A stretch of DNA of 64,000 bases from assembly GCF_963082655.1 (NCBI RefSeq), contig NC_081552.1:189112075-189176074 (forward strand). Direction: 5' to 3'. A program made the translations under genes and the position numbers. Under the pieces are notes generated by a model. That model ran no database searches. It was not told the DNA's origin and was given only the letters and a program-made list of their open reading frames with translations. The DNA comes from Stomoxys calcitrans (lineage: Eukaryota > Arthropoda > Insecta > Diptera > Muscidae). Positions 11,392 through 21,380 of the stretch are shown here, piece by piece (positions within the stretch are counted from its first letter, which is position 1; each line of letters starts with the position of its first letter).

Positions 11392-12547
11392 CGGTTAGGC
11401 TAGGTTGAATGGGTTGCCCACCAAAGGTGAGTTCACTCGGAGGTCAGTTTGGCCCATTATGGTATCCAAGAGAGAGAAAGGGAGGAGAAAGAAAAAGTGA
11501 GACCTCGGACTAGAGGCTATACACGAATAAAAGGAAAGACAGTAGGAGTGGAGAACCCGTCCCTAAGGAAGCACGGATCTACCTACGCCGGAGCTTGTGG
11601 CACCCCCCGTCGGAATCATCCTGTTCCCTCAACAAACCTCAGGAGACATACCAGAGGTACGTTCGCAAGTTCACTTAGATCACAGAAGAAACGGCTCCCC
11701 AGAAAGGAGAGCAGACCCAGACAGGAACATGGCAAGTGCTCAATAGTATCCTTCTCATCCTCATCGAGGCACCTCCTATAGAAGTGTTGTATACCCATGC
11801 GCGCCACCATGCGGCCTATGGCACAGTGTCCGTTTATGACCCCTGTGAAGGTACTCATCGACCTCTTATCGAACGCCAGCAACTCTCTCGTCCTCCTCTG
11901 TTTGACGACTGGCCAAAGCGCCTTCGCAGTCCGGCAACCATTTACCGAGTCCCACCACGTCACCGACGCCGCCCAGGCCATCACATTTACTGTGTTCAGT
12001 AGCTTTACAAATGGCATGTAAGCAAGACCGATGACTGGTCCGCCCGGCGCAGAAGAACCCCTCCTGGCGCACTCGTCCGCCCTCTCATTTCCTGAAATCC
12101 CCTCATGCCCAGGAACCCATGTTAACGTCACATCGAGAGCCCGGAGCCTATCCAGGGATTCGAAACAATCCGCCATGCATCTCGAACTCACGATGCTCGA
12201 CCCAAAGCCTTGAGCGCTGCCATACTGTCCGCATAAATTCTGAGTTTCGAGCGCGGTAAGCCCCTTACCAGAATTTCTCTTGCGGCCACTGCAATGGTAC
12301 AGACCTCTGGCTGAAAGACCGTACACTCGTCTGGCAGTCTCAGAGACATACTGTTATTGTCCATTCGTCCCTCTCAGGAAATTGAATCGCAAATATCCTC
12401 ACTCCAGTCGGCACTGGTGCCAGGTAGTCGGAGATCCTCTCCAGTCTATCCTCTGTATCCACAACACCCACAATCGAACTGTGTCCGCAACCATCCTCCT
12501 TCAGCATGCCGAGTTCTCTCGGCCTAAGCGCTACCCCGGCGGCGCAG
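11392..12547 (-). mobile_element. 5'-truncated RNase H-bearing LINE (LOA/I-like)
   Basis: The minus strand encodes an RNase H domain and C-terminal tail followed by a short 3' UTR ending at 11392. It is flanked by an 11-bp direct repeat, TTCGTTGTGCA at 11381-11391 and TTCATTGTGCA at 12548-12558. That is the hallmark of target-primed reverse transcription. The 5' end is truncated upstream of the RNase H domain. RNase H placed after the reverse transcriptase is typical of I, LOA and related clades; the exact clade is inferred. Confidence 0.75.
11616..12326 (-). pseudogene. LINE RNase H domain and C-terminal tail
   Basis: RNase H would remove genomic RNA from the RNA-DNA hybrid during retrotransposition. 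The clearest motif is WVPGHEGISGNERADECARR near residues 66-86 of the 236-codon frame; its final Asp is a catalytic candidate. Two upstream acidic motifs lie in other frames: LRIYADSMAALKAL at about 12200-12240 and a Glu in DECTVFQPEVC near 12320. The domain is therefore frameshifted. Downstream are TGVINGHCAIG and CLDEDEKDTIEHLPCSC, the Cys/His-rich tail of this LINE group, then 'RFFCDLSELANV'. The frame closes after FVEGTG. Confidence 0.7.
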
Positions 12548-12645
12548 TTCATTGTGCAAAATTTCAGCCAAATCAGATAATAATTGTGCCCTCTAGAGGC
12601 TCAAGAAGTCCGCGATCGGTTTATATAGGAGCTGTATCAGGTTAT

Positions 12646-12879
12646 GAACCGATTTTGAACATACTTAGCAGAGTTGTTGATGGTCAAATCAAACCACTTC
12701 ATGCAAAATTTCAGCCAAATCGGATAAGAACTGCGCTCTCTAGAGGCTCAAGAAGTCAAGATGAACCGATTTTGAACATACTTAGCAGAGTTGTTGATGG
12801 TCAAATCAAACCACTTCATGCAAAATTTCAGCCAAATCGGATAAGAACAGCGCTCTCTAGAGGCTCAAGAAGTCAAGAT
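12646..12879 (+). repeat. 117-bp tandem duplication inside DINE-A
   Basis: Bases 12646-12762 and 12763-12879 both start GAACCGATTTTGAACATACT and end AAGTCAAGAT. I see one difference (AACTGCGC against AACAGCGC). Neighbouring monomers are far more diverged, so this duplication is recent. Confidence 0.85.
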
Positions 12880-13164
12880 CCGGTTTATATGGAAGCTCTA
12901 CCAAAATACGAACCGATTTAGGCCATTTACAATCCCAACCGACCCACACTGATAGGAAGTATTTATGCAAAATTTCAAGCACCTAGCTTTACGTGCGTGC
13001 TTTCTGCAGACAGACGGACGGACGGACAGTTGAACGGACGTGGCTTAATCGGCTAAGAATGTCAACACGATCAAGAATATATATATTTTGTTGGGTCTCA
13101 GATCAATATTTGGATGTGTTACAAACGAAATGAAGAAATTAGTACACACCCACCCTTAAGTGGA

Positions 13165-13850
13165 CAACAGGTTCAAAGAACACTGCGGCTGTGACACTTA
13201 AGGCAAAGGGAGAATAAATTGAGGATAGGAGCAGGTCATACCATCGCGATATAACCGAGACGTCAAGAGGAAGCTAGAAGAAATGGAAGAGGTTTCCGAT
13301 CGGATATCTGAGACGAAACTTTAAGTCGAGCGAGAGGCACTGTTGCCAGCAGCACAGTCTTGGATTGGCGGAACTCTGGTATAGCCATCTGGAAGTTCAT
13401 GCTACACATATGGATGAAGCTAGAAGATAAAATGGGCCTGGGGGACTACATTGAGAACCCAGGGGCTGAGATTCCTTTTTGGACTGCCTGTATAGCTTTC
13501 GGTGTCCTAACAGGACATTTACGACTAAAGGCTCACTTATGGAAAATCGGTGCGGCAAGTAATAGAATGCGTAGGGCATGCGGGGAGGATGATGAGACGT
13601 TGGAGCATTTTCCATATCATTACCCCGCTTTCGCGGCAAACAGATATAGGCACTTACGTGGGGACACAATACCAGACATGAATCAACTTAGGGGCCTGGT
13701 ATGGAAAACAATAAGGCATTTTGTAAATAACAGGGAATTACTGACTTAAATTTTCTTTTTCAAGGGAAGTTTTTAGTTTTTGTTGTGTGGCCATAGTGGC
13801 ATGGGGCGGATTAATATCCACACCTCCTTTTAACCTAACCTAACCTACAG
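13165..13850 (+). mobile_element. 3' end of RNase H-bearing LINE, plus strand
   Basis: This is coding remnant followed by a 3' UTR. The UTR holds GTGGCATGGGGCGGATTAAT and ends in CCTAACCTAACCTAC, a simple-repeat tail. The same UTR phrase appears inverted at 63320-63390, confirming a dispersed LINE 3' end. The 5' side runs into DINE-A at about 13156 with no clear duplication. Confidence 0.6.
13360..13749 (+). pseudogene. LINE C-terminal domain with Cys/His tail
   Basis: The 129-codon frame has no catalytic domain. It includes GVLTGHLRLKAHLWKIGAA, then CGEDDETLEHFPYHYPAFA. In this LINE group the region is usually C-x2-C...ETLEHFLCHCPAFA, so here the downstream Cys pair has become Tyr (HYHYP type) and the zinc-knuckle-like motif is damaged. 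The end GDTIPDMNQLRGLVWKTIRH is the tail also seen at 5448-5690. The start Met is arbitrary because the frame is a 5'-truncated piece. Confidence 0.6.
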
Positions 13851-13869
13851 GGATTTACGCTTACCACGG

Positions 13870-14480
13870 ATTTACGGTAAGCCACTTTCCTGTCTTACGT
13901 GGGTTTTTCTGAAGTATTTCTCTAAAAGTGGCGAGAAACTTTCACAGCCATGTCCTCAGCATACACACTTTTTACAATCTTTTCTTCTAGAGCCAAAAAT
14001 ATATTGTTTATGACTGTATTCCAAAGTAGAGGAGACAATGAGTGGTTGGAAAATGAATTAAGGTCCCAATTTTTTATACATTAAACAAATTTATTTGGGG
14101 CTTATTTAGTTTGATCGAGCTTTATTTTATTTTAAAAGTTTGAGTTTATTTTCATATGAAATTTTGGGGACTTATTTTATTTTTGTTTGGGGTGTTTTTT
14201 CATTTCGTTGCGGCCTTATTTCATTAATGCTTTTGGGACTTATTTCTTCATTCAATAAAGCCCTAGTTTGGGTTTTTGTTTCATTTTTAGTTTTCTGTCC
14301 AGCAAAACACCCAGGTATTTTGCGCTTTCAGAAAGTGGAACAATCCCTCCCTCCAAGGAGGCAGGGGCCAACGTGGTTCCCGTGTCTCCCCTGTGAGAAG
14401 AAAAACTTTTGGCTTAGACCAATTTTTGGATAGATCACTTTGGGCAACGTACTTCGCTGTCGTATGTAGGGTTTTCTGAA
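13870..14480 (-). pseudogene. Decayed LOA/I-like reverse transcriptase fragment
   Basis: On the minus strand the phrase SVYAEDMAVKVSRHF (about 13945-13985) corresponds to the RT catalytic motif YADD, read here as YAED at 13952-13963. A second piece at 14290-14440 gives ESAKYLGVLL-type thumb sequence, matching the better-preserved copy at about 57600-57660. Between them, 14040-14285 is T-rich and unlike LINE sequence. It is no longer codable. Confidence 0.5.
14040..14285. repeat. T-rich low-complexity block inside LINE fragment
   Basis: Repeated short phrases (GGGGCTTATTT, GGGGACTTATTTTATTTTTG, GGGACTTATTTCTTC) give a degenerate, roughly 30-50 bp periodicity on the plus strand. It separates two parts of the same RT remnant and is probably an insertion or slippage expansion of unknown origin. 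Confidence 0.4.
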
Positions 14481-14513
14481 GTATCGAGTTTTTCAATAAT
14501 AGCGCTACAAAGA

Positions 14514-15969
14514 TTTGTTATATCCTCCACCATAGGATGGGGGTATACTAATCCAGTCATTATGTATGTAACACCTCGAACTATTGATCTGCGACTCCAT
14601 AGAGTATGTATATTCTGGGATGTCCCGACATTCTGAGTCGATCTATCCATGTCCGTCCGTACGTCCTTCAAAATCACGACTGCGGTTGAACGCATAAAGC
14701 TAGCCGCTTTGCAGAGATGCTTCTTTTTGATATAGGTCGTTGGGGATTGGAAAAGGGTCATATCGGTTGAGATTTTGATGTAGCTCCCATATAAAACGAG
14801 CCCGTCCTTTTTAACTTCTTGAGCCCGTGGAAGTCGAAAAGTTTTGATCGATTTGGCTGCAATTTTGCATGTAGTGTTCTGTTATGACTTCCAACAACTG
14901 TGCTTAGTACGGTAAAAATCGGTCTGTAACCTGGTATTGCTTTCATATAACCGATCTCCCGGTTTGACTTCTTGAGCCCCTGGAAGCCGCTTTTGACCGA
15001 TATGATAGAAATTTTGCATGTAGTGGTCTGTTATGACTTCCAACAACTTTGCCTAATACGGTCCAAATCGATCTTTAACCTGGTATAGCTTCCATATAAG
15101 CCGATCTCCCGATTTGACTTCTTGAGCCTTTAGAAGTCCCAATTTTCATCCAATAAAGGCGAAATTTGGAACAAAGACTTGAGTTATGACATCCAACATC
15201 CTTGCAAAGTATGATCCGAATCGGTCTATAAGCATATGTAACCCCCACATAAAAGGATCTCGTGATTTGACTTCTTGAGTCCCTAAAAGCCTGAATTTTC
15301 ATTGGATTTGGCTGAAGTTTGGAACAAAGGCTTGAGTTATGACTTCCAACATTCATGCCAAGTATTATCCGAATCGTTAGCGCCCATATAAACCGATCTC
15401 GAGATTTAACTTTTTGAGCCCCTTAAAGCCTGAATTTTCATTGGATTTGGCTGAAGTTTGGAACAAAGGCTCTAGTCATGACTTCCAACATTCATGCCAA
15501 GTATTATCCGAATCGATATATAAACAAATATAGCCCCCATATAAACTGATCCCCGGATTTGTTGAGCCTTTAGAAGCCTCAATTTTCATCCGATAAAGGC
15601 GAAATTTGGAACAAAGATTTGAGTTATGACATCCAACATCCTTGCAAAGTATGATCCGAATCGGTCTATAAGCATATGTAACCCCCACATAAAAGGATCT
15701 CGTGATTTGACTTTTTTAACCCCTAAAAGCCTGAATTTTCATTAGATTTGGCTGAAGTTTGATACAAAGGCTTGAGTTATGACTTCCAACATTCATGCCA
15801 AGTTTTATCAGAATCGCTCAATATATTGATATAGGCCCCCTCAGTACCGATATCCCGTTATGACTTCATGAGACCAAATTAATTCAAATTCAAACTGGGT
15901 TAATAAGGGTACATGGTGGTGGGTCCCCAAGATTCGGCCCGCCTAAACATAGCACTCTTTTACTTGTTT
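14514..15969 (+). mobile_element. DINE-A element with higher-order repeat array
   Basis: The 5' end is TTATATCCTCCACCATAGGA, followed by GGTATACTAATCCAGTCATT and CCATGTCCGTCCGTACGTCC. The 3' end is GGTGGTGGGTCC, hairpin arms GATTCGGCC-C-GCCTAAAC (one arm decayed) and AGCACTCTTTTACTTGTTT. The central part holds about nine monomers. From about 15124 they form a higher-order repeat of three monomers: ATCCAACATCCTTGCAAAGT occurs at 15191 and again at 15631, a 440-bp shift. Confidence 0.8.
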
Positions 15970-15971
15970 CA

Positions 15972-16840
15972 GGTTAAGAGGGGAAAGTCGTGAAGCATGT
16001 GTGCCGAAATTTATCCCAATCCGTATTTATTCATTATAGCCGAGGGACCCCTCCAGCAGTTTCTTTTGTCCAAGGCTTAAACTAATATAACGATGATCAG
16101 ATAAGCTGTGTTCATCCAACACTTCCCAGTCGCATATACTTTCACTGATATTTTCTCATACAAAGGTAATATGAAGTGCCTCCTGCCTATTTCTGGCAAT
16201 AAATGTAGGGTTTATTCTCTTTTTTACAAATCGCCAGATTGCAACTTATAATATATTCGATAAGCAGCTCACACCTTTCGTTGATATCCTAACTTCATCA
16301 TATCTGGTGATATGAATTGGAATCACTTCCCACAAAAAGGCTTTTTTCCCTGCAAAAGCGGCGTCAATCAGCAACTTAAGGCTTGAAGGCGGCATCTCTG
16401 AATCGTGTGCCATATATAGGGAAGCCAACTATTGGGTTGCCCAAAAAGTAATTGCGGATTTAAAAAAAAGAAAGTAAATGCATTTTTAATAAAACTTAGA
16501 ATGAACTTTAATCAAATATACTTTTTTACACTTTTCTAAAGCAAGCTAAAAGTAACAGCTGATAACTGACAGAAGAAAGAATGCAATTACAGAGTCACAA
16601 GCTGTGAAAAAATTTGTCAACGCCGCCTATATGAAAAATCCGGAATTACTTTTTGGGCAACCCAATAGTAACGAGAGTTATTACTTTCAATGCTACTGGC
16701 TACGACTAAGCAGCATACGTATGCCAACAGAAGATTTGAAGCAATTGCCTCATCGAGGTTCACTCTTGCATTTCACACAAACTCGATTAACTTTTCAACG
16801 AAGGCATAATCATTGAAAACTATTTAAAAATTTGAAAAAT
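15972..16840 (-). pseudogene. LINE endonuclease domain (APE-type), split by a MITE
   Basis: The AP-like endonuclease nicks target DNA to prime reverse transcription. On the minus strand the order is AYVCCLVVASSIESNNSRY, then (after the MITE at 16432-16665) LASLYMAHDSEMPPSS, a block resembling DINERxELLIEYIxSxNLAICN in shifted frames, and EVLDEHSLSDHRYI. The final SDH triad, which ends the endonuclease active site, is readable near 16085-16110. A stop replaces Trp immediately before LASLYM, and several frameshifts are present. It probably belongs to the same LOA/I-like LINE group as the fragments at 11.4 and 56.3 kb. Confidence 0.6.
16432..16665 (+). mobile_element. Mariner-type MITE copy 2, intact
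   Basis: It runs TTGGGTTGCCCAAAAAGTAA ... TTACTTTTTGGGCAACCCAA, 234 bp, flanked by TA at 16430-16431 and 16666-16667. The terminal inverted repeat is about 26-30 bp with few mismatches. There is no transposase frame. It sits inside the minus-strand LINE endonuclease remnant. Confidence 0.92.
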
Positions 16841-17442
16841 TTATTTCAACAATTCATTCAGCAGTTAGTACAAAGTTCCAAGCTAACAACAAAAAAATCA
16901 AGCAAAAAAAGTACAAAATAGATACTTAAAGCATTTTAGTGGGCACTTAAAGCTGTACCTCCCTATAATGGTGCTATCAACCCTAATGCATAAATGCCAT
17001 ATAAAATTTGTGGCCCGAATATGAATGAGAAACCCGCAAAACAAATTCGACATAACAGCCCATAATTCATAACCCATTCAGAGAATAGTAAAAAAAAAAA
17101 CAAAACAACTAAAAGCAAAATGGTCAATGGTCAGCTATGGAACATATGTTATTTCTATACATACGAGCTAATATGAAGTACACATGCAGTATTATAGGTC
17201 ACTTATCCAAGTGGTCTCTGTAACATTAGAGTTTACAAGGACATCTTGCATATAAACCCAATGCGAGGCCAAAACCAAGCCAAGGTCTTGTTTTAAGAAT
17301 TAGGAAATCTGTTGGACTTGTGAAGTGTGAAATTAAGAAACAACAGAGCCACACATTTTTATGGACTCCATTGACTTCATTCCAGTGGAAATAATTGGGA
17401 ACAGCTGCATTGCCATCACACCACAACATCTGGCTGGGGTTG
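16841..17442. other. No recognisable gene or repeat
   Basis: AT-rich sequence with short A runs and no coding signal on either strand. A frame at 17226-17429 reads into the start of the adjacent DINE and has no domain. Confidence 0.5.
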
Positions 17443-18432
17443 TTTTTTTTTTATACCCTCCACCATAGGATGGGGGGTATACTAATTTCGTCATTATGTT
17501 TGTAACTACTCGAAATATTCGTCTGAGACCCCATAAAGTATATATTCTTGATCGTCGCGACACCTTATGTCGATCTAGCCATGTCCGTCCGTCTGCCCGC
17601 CCGTCCGTCCGTCTGTCTGTCGAAAGCACGCTAACTTCCGAAGGAGTACAGCTAGCCGCTTGAAATTTTGCACAAATACTTCTTATTAGTGTAGGTCGGT
17701 TGGTATTGTAAATGGGCCATATCGGTCCATGTTTTGATATAGCTACCATATAAACCGATCTTGGGTCTTGACTTCTTGAGCCTCTAGAGTGCGCAATTCT
17801 TATCCGATTGGGATGAAATTTTGCACGACGTGTTTTGCTATGATATCCAATAACTGTGCCAAGTATGGTTCACATCGGTCCATAACCTGATGTAGCTGCC
17901 ATAAAAACAGATCTTGGGTCTTGACTTCTTGAGCCTCTAGAGTGCGCAATTCTTATCCGATTGGGATGAAATTTTGCACGACGTGTTTTGCTATGATATC
18001 CAATAACTGTGCCAAGTATGGTTCACATCGATTCATAACCTGATGTAGCTGCCATAAAAACCGATCTTGGGTCTTGACTTCTTGGGCCTCTAGAGAGCGC
18101 AATTCTTATCCGATTTGCCTGAAATTGTGTACGACGGATCCTCTCATGACCTTCAACATACGTGTTTATTAGGGTCAGAATCGGTCTATAGCCCGATACA
18201 GCTCCCATATAAATCCATCTCTCTATTTTACTTTTTGAGGCCCCAACATATAATTTAATTGTGGTCTAAACCGGATCATATCTTGATATCGCTCTAATAG
18301 CAGAGCTAATCTTTTGTTATATCATTTTTTGCCTAAGAAGAGATGCCGGGAAAAGAACTGACAAATGCGCTCCATAGTGGAGGGTATATAAGATTCGGCC
18401 CGGCCGAACTTAGCACGCTTTTACTTATTTTT
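17443..18432 (+). mobile_element. DINE-A element, complete
   Basis: The start is T10, ATACCCTCCACCATAGGATG, then AAAGTATATATTCTTGATCG and CCGTCCGTCTGCCCGCCCGT. Two adjacent monomers (17766-17915 and 17916-18066) are nearly identical. The 3' end GGTATATAAGATTCGGCC-C-GGCCGAACTT and AGCACGCTTTTACTTATTTT is intact. About 990 bp with four to five monomers. Confidence 0.85.
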
Positions 18433-18837
18433 CTCTGTTGTCTTCAATGTCTTAACACATTTCATTTATATGGAAATGAAGTTGAAAACTTTGAGACGAC
18501 AAATTCTCTTCAATGAGCTCAAAAATGTTCTCAGTTGGTGTTGTCTGTGCAAGTTTTTCAATTATCAAAGAGAAAGTGTTTAATTAAGGCCAAGATTATT
18601 ATGCATTGTTTTCTTAGGGGTTTTCCCAAACACGAATTGTAAATGTGAAGCCTTTTCAACAAACTATAGCACAAAGGTGGCTGGCAGCCAAATATGTTTT
18701 ACATAGAGAATCAGGTTGATGTTATACGAAATGCAAATATTGGAATAAAGGACATTTGGACTCAGAGAGATTGTGCTGACAAGATACGGCGAAGGAAACA
18801 CATGTCGAAGCACTGGTTTCAGCGATTTTCGACTATA
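18433..18837. other. No recognisable gene or repeat
   Basis: Unassigned AT-rich sequence between a DINE-A and a DINE-C fragment. Overlapping frames on both strands at 18664-18954 run into the repeat and look non-coding. Confidence 0.45.
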
Positions 18838-19078
18838 AATTTTTATACCATACACCATCACTGCGGTACAGGGTATTATAGCTTAGTGCATTTGTTTGTA
18901 ACACCCAGAAGGAAGACGGGTAGACCCATTGATAAGCATACCGATCGACTCTGACTCACTTTATGATGTGTTTTAAATATGTCCGTCTGTCTGTCTGTTC
19001 ATCTGTCCATGTTAATTTGTGTACAAACTACAGGTCGCAAATTTCATCCGATCGTCTTTAAATTTGACATATACATTT
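18838..19078 (+). mobile_element. DINE-C 5'-core fragment
   Basis: TTTTTATACCATACACCATC, GGTACAGGGTATTATAGCTT and GTCCGTCTGTCTGTCTGTTC match the 5' half of the complete copy at 2306. The 3' half is missing. DINE-B begins immediately at 19079. Confidence 0.7.
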
Positions 19079-19291
19079 TCAAACCCACCACCATAGGATA
19101 GGGGTTATATTAATTTGGTCATTCCGTTTGCAAAACACATCAAAATATCCATTTCCGACACTACAAAGTATGTATATTTCTGATCGTCGTAAAATTCTAA
19201 GACGATTTAACGATGTCCGTTCGTCCATCTGTCTTTCCAACCGTATGTCTGTCCGTCCATCCGTGTGTCCGTCAGTTGTAAGAACGCTACA
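19079..19291 (+). mobile_element. DINE-B 5'-core fragment
   Basis: AAACCCACCACCATAGGATA, AAAGTATGTATATTTCTGAT and a GTCCGTCCATCCGTGTGTCC tract define the 5' core. It stops after 'ACGCTACAGTCTGTAA', the start of the central region, and joins the hairpin end of an A2 element. Confidence 0.7.
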
Positions 19292-19735
19292 GTCTGTAAC
19301 AAGTAAAAGCGTGCTAAGTTCGGCCGGGCCTAATCTTGCGAACCCACCACCGTGGATTCTGCTAAAAATTTATACAAAAAACTTCTGTCAAACCAGCAAA
19401 AATTAAAGATTTTAGGAACCGAACAAGGGTGATCGAGAGATCGGTTAAAATGGGAGCTACATCTGGTTATAGACCGATTTGAACCGTATTTTGCACAGTT
19501 GTTGAAAGTCATAACAAAACACCACATGCAAAATTTCAATCAAATCGGAAAAAATTGCGGCTTACAGGAGCTTAAGAAGTCAAATCTGGAGATCGGTTTA
19601 TATGGGAGCTGAATGAGGTCATAACTCGATATGGACCGTTCTGGGCACATTTGTTGGAAATCATAATGGAGTACCATATGCAAAATTTTAGCCAAATGGG
19701 ACAAAAATTGCGGCTTGTCAGGGCTCAAGATACCG
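19292..19735 (-). mobile_element. DINE-A2 3'-end fragment, minus strand
   Basis: The left edge is CAAGTAAAAGCGTGCT, then hairpin arm AAGTTCGGCC-G-GGCCTAA and GAACCCACCACCGTGGATTC. Two monomers with 'GGAGATCGGTTTATATGGGA' follow. It ends at 19735 where RTE LINE 5' sequence starts. Related A2 copies are at 45796, 48890 and 61098. Confidence 0.7.
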
Positions 19736-20220
19736 GGATGACAGCCGATACGGGATGACTATCAGCACCACACAGGCTGAAACTTTGAGCTCCGACCTGT
19801 GTGGTGCCCACCGTTATCACGGGAGGCTTAGCTGAAAGCTACCGGCCGCGTCCACAGGTTGCGGATGGTGGAAAGCTCCGTTTTATGCGGAGAAGCTACA
19901 AATGCGGGCAGTCAGGGATTTTCGAGAGAAGAGTCTCAGTGAGGAGTCAGGTGCCACTGGCTCTTAATTAAATACTGAGTACCAATGATACTCGAGGTGA
20001 CAAGGCGAGTTATTGGCGCCTTCAAATAACCAATGGCCAACATCAGGGGCTGTTCCTAGGTTAGGGGCGGCTGGCGGCGAGCGTCGGATCTTTGAGCAAG
20101 CGGCTCGCCACAACGAGGGATACGTGTGCAATCCCACAAAACCCATGCGGTTGGGGCGCTGGGCCAGTAACCCGCCCCGGAAAATTGGGAACTACTATGA
20201 GAAATAAAGGAATAGTAAAA

Positions 20221-20532
20221 ACGGACCTTTGTGCCCAAGCAGACCAAGGATATTTTCTACCATATCAATATGACCGCTGCCCCGCCCATGATATTAAAAT
20301 CGTTCTGGGAGATTTTAATGCGAAGATAGGGAATGAAGACATTTTTGGTCCAACAGTCGGAAAGTTTAGCCTCCACAAGACAACGTCCAGTAAAGGGTTG
20401 AGGCTGACAGATTTCGCCGCGGCAAAAAACATGGTAGTTAGTAGCACCAGATTTCAACATAAAAATATTCACAAAGCCACATGGCTGTCACCCGATGAAA
20501 ACACGAGAAACCAAATTGATCACACATTGTGA
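20221..20532 (+). pseudogene. RTE endonuclease domain, C-terminal half
   Basis: HDIKIVLGDFNAKIGNEDIF starts at about 20287 and NQIDHTL ends the frame at 20532. GDFNAK and IDH/Y-type motifs are core APE endonuclease features; the Asp of GDFN is a metal/catalytic candidate. The first roughly 130 residues expected before this point (GTWNVRTL onward) are absent, because 5' untranslated sequence runs straight into the mid-domain. The longer open frame from 20092 translates untranslated sequence and should not be taken as a real N-terminus. Confidence 0.7.
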
Positions 20533-21380
20533 TAGATGGAAGGCATTCATCCAGCGTGTTAGATGTACGATCGTTCTGTGGAACAAATATAGATTCGAAT
20601 CACTATCGTCTGAGCAAGGCGCAAAAAGTACTATACGACACTGCACGGAAGCTGGACATTGAAAAGCTGCAAACACAACAAGTGGCCACTCGACTGACCC
20701 AACTGCTTGATAAAAACACTCTTTGTTCCGATGGTATAATGGCACTGTGGCAAACTATTGCCCACTTTATGGAAAATCCCGCGAAATCCGTACTTGGATA
20801 CGGGAAGCCTCCTCCAAGAAACCCATGGTACGACCAAGAGTGTCGAGATGCTATTGAAGCCAACAATGCGGCACATAGAGCAACCCTGCAATCAGTAGCA
20901 ACGCGCCAGATGAAGGAGAGGTATCGGGAGAAAAGGAGAGAGGAGAAACGTCTATTCCGCAGAAAGAAAAAGGAAATAGAAAGACGTGAGTGTGAGCGAA
21001 TTGAGATGTACAGGAGTCAGAATGAAGTCCGGAAATTCTACCAAAGAATTAAACATCAAACCGATGGCTCATCTGCCTGCAGAGACAAAGCAGGAAATCT
21101 GGTAACTGACACAGATAACATGCTGAGGATATGCAAAGAACATTTTGCCCAACTGCTAGTGTCCGATGTTGGCGGCGAAGAGGATACCGCAGAACCAATC
21201 CCTGATGATGGTATAGAATGTTTACCTCCTAGTCAGAATGAGGTCCAAGTAGCAGTGACCCGACTAAAGAACAACAAGGCAACAGGAGCCGACGGGTTAC
21301 CCGTTGAAATATTTAAGACCGGAGGCGACAAGCCGATAAGGCGAATGCATCAGCTTTTCTGTGCAATCTGGCTAGAATAA
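20529..21380 (+). pseudogene. RTE endonuclease end, linker and N-terminal RT
   Basis: After a frameshift the protein continues IDGRHSSSVLDVRSF...IDSNHYRL. The final endonuclease motif, normally SDH or TDH, reads SNH (Asn at 20598-20600), so the catalytic Asp is lost. The linker includes PPPRNPWYDQECRDAIEANN and a highly charged EKRREEKRLFRRKKKEIERR helix (about residues 135-155). It then enters RT motif 1-like sequence: LKNNKATGADGLPVEIFKTG. The frame ends at a stop after CAIWLE where LPxDW would be expected. Confidence 0.75.

Larger units (their letters stand above)
11180..13156 (-). mobile_element. DINE-A element split by a LINE insertion
   Basis: The left part (11180-11391) has the hairpin end AAGTTCG-TCC-GGGCCGAAT and ATATACCCTCCACCATGGG. 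The right part (12548-13156) continues the monomers and ends near the 5' core: GACAGACGGACGGACGGACA, AAGAATATATATATTTTGTT, AGTACACACCCACC. The two halves share an 11-bp duplication (TTCGTTGTGCA / TTCATTGTGCA) at the LINE junctions, so they were one element before the insertion. The extreme 5' terminus is eroded. Confidence 0.8.

Noticed and set aside
12280..12921. 213-codon open frame on the plus strand
   Set aside because: The first half is antisense to the LINE RNase H region and the second half is DINE-A monomer (GSRSQD repeats). It crosses a transposon junction and cannot be an ancestral gene.
13800..13850. TAACC repeats as telomeric sequence
   Set aside because: Just two to three units at the end of a LINE 3' UTR; the same ending occurs at 45640-45655. 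Dipterans also lack such telomere repeats.
20092..20286. N-terminal extension of the RTE endonuclease frame
   Set aside because: Its sequence matches the RTE 5' untranslated region repeated at 59.2 and 60.9 kb. The open frame there is accidental.
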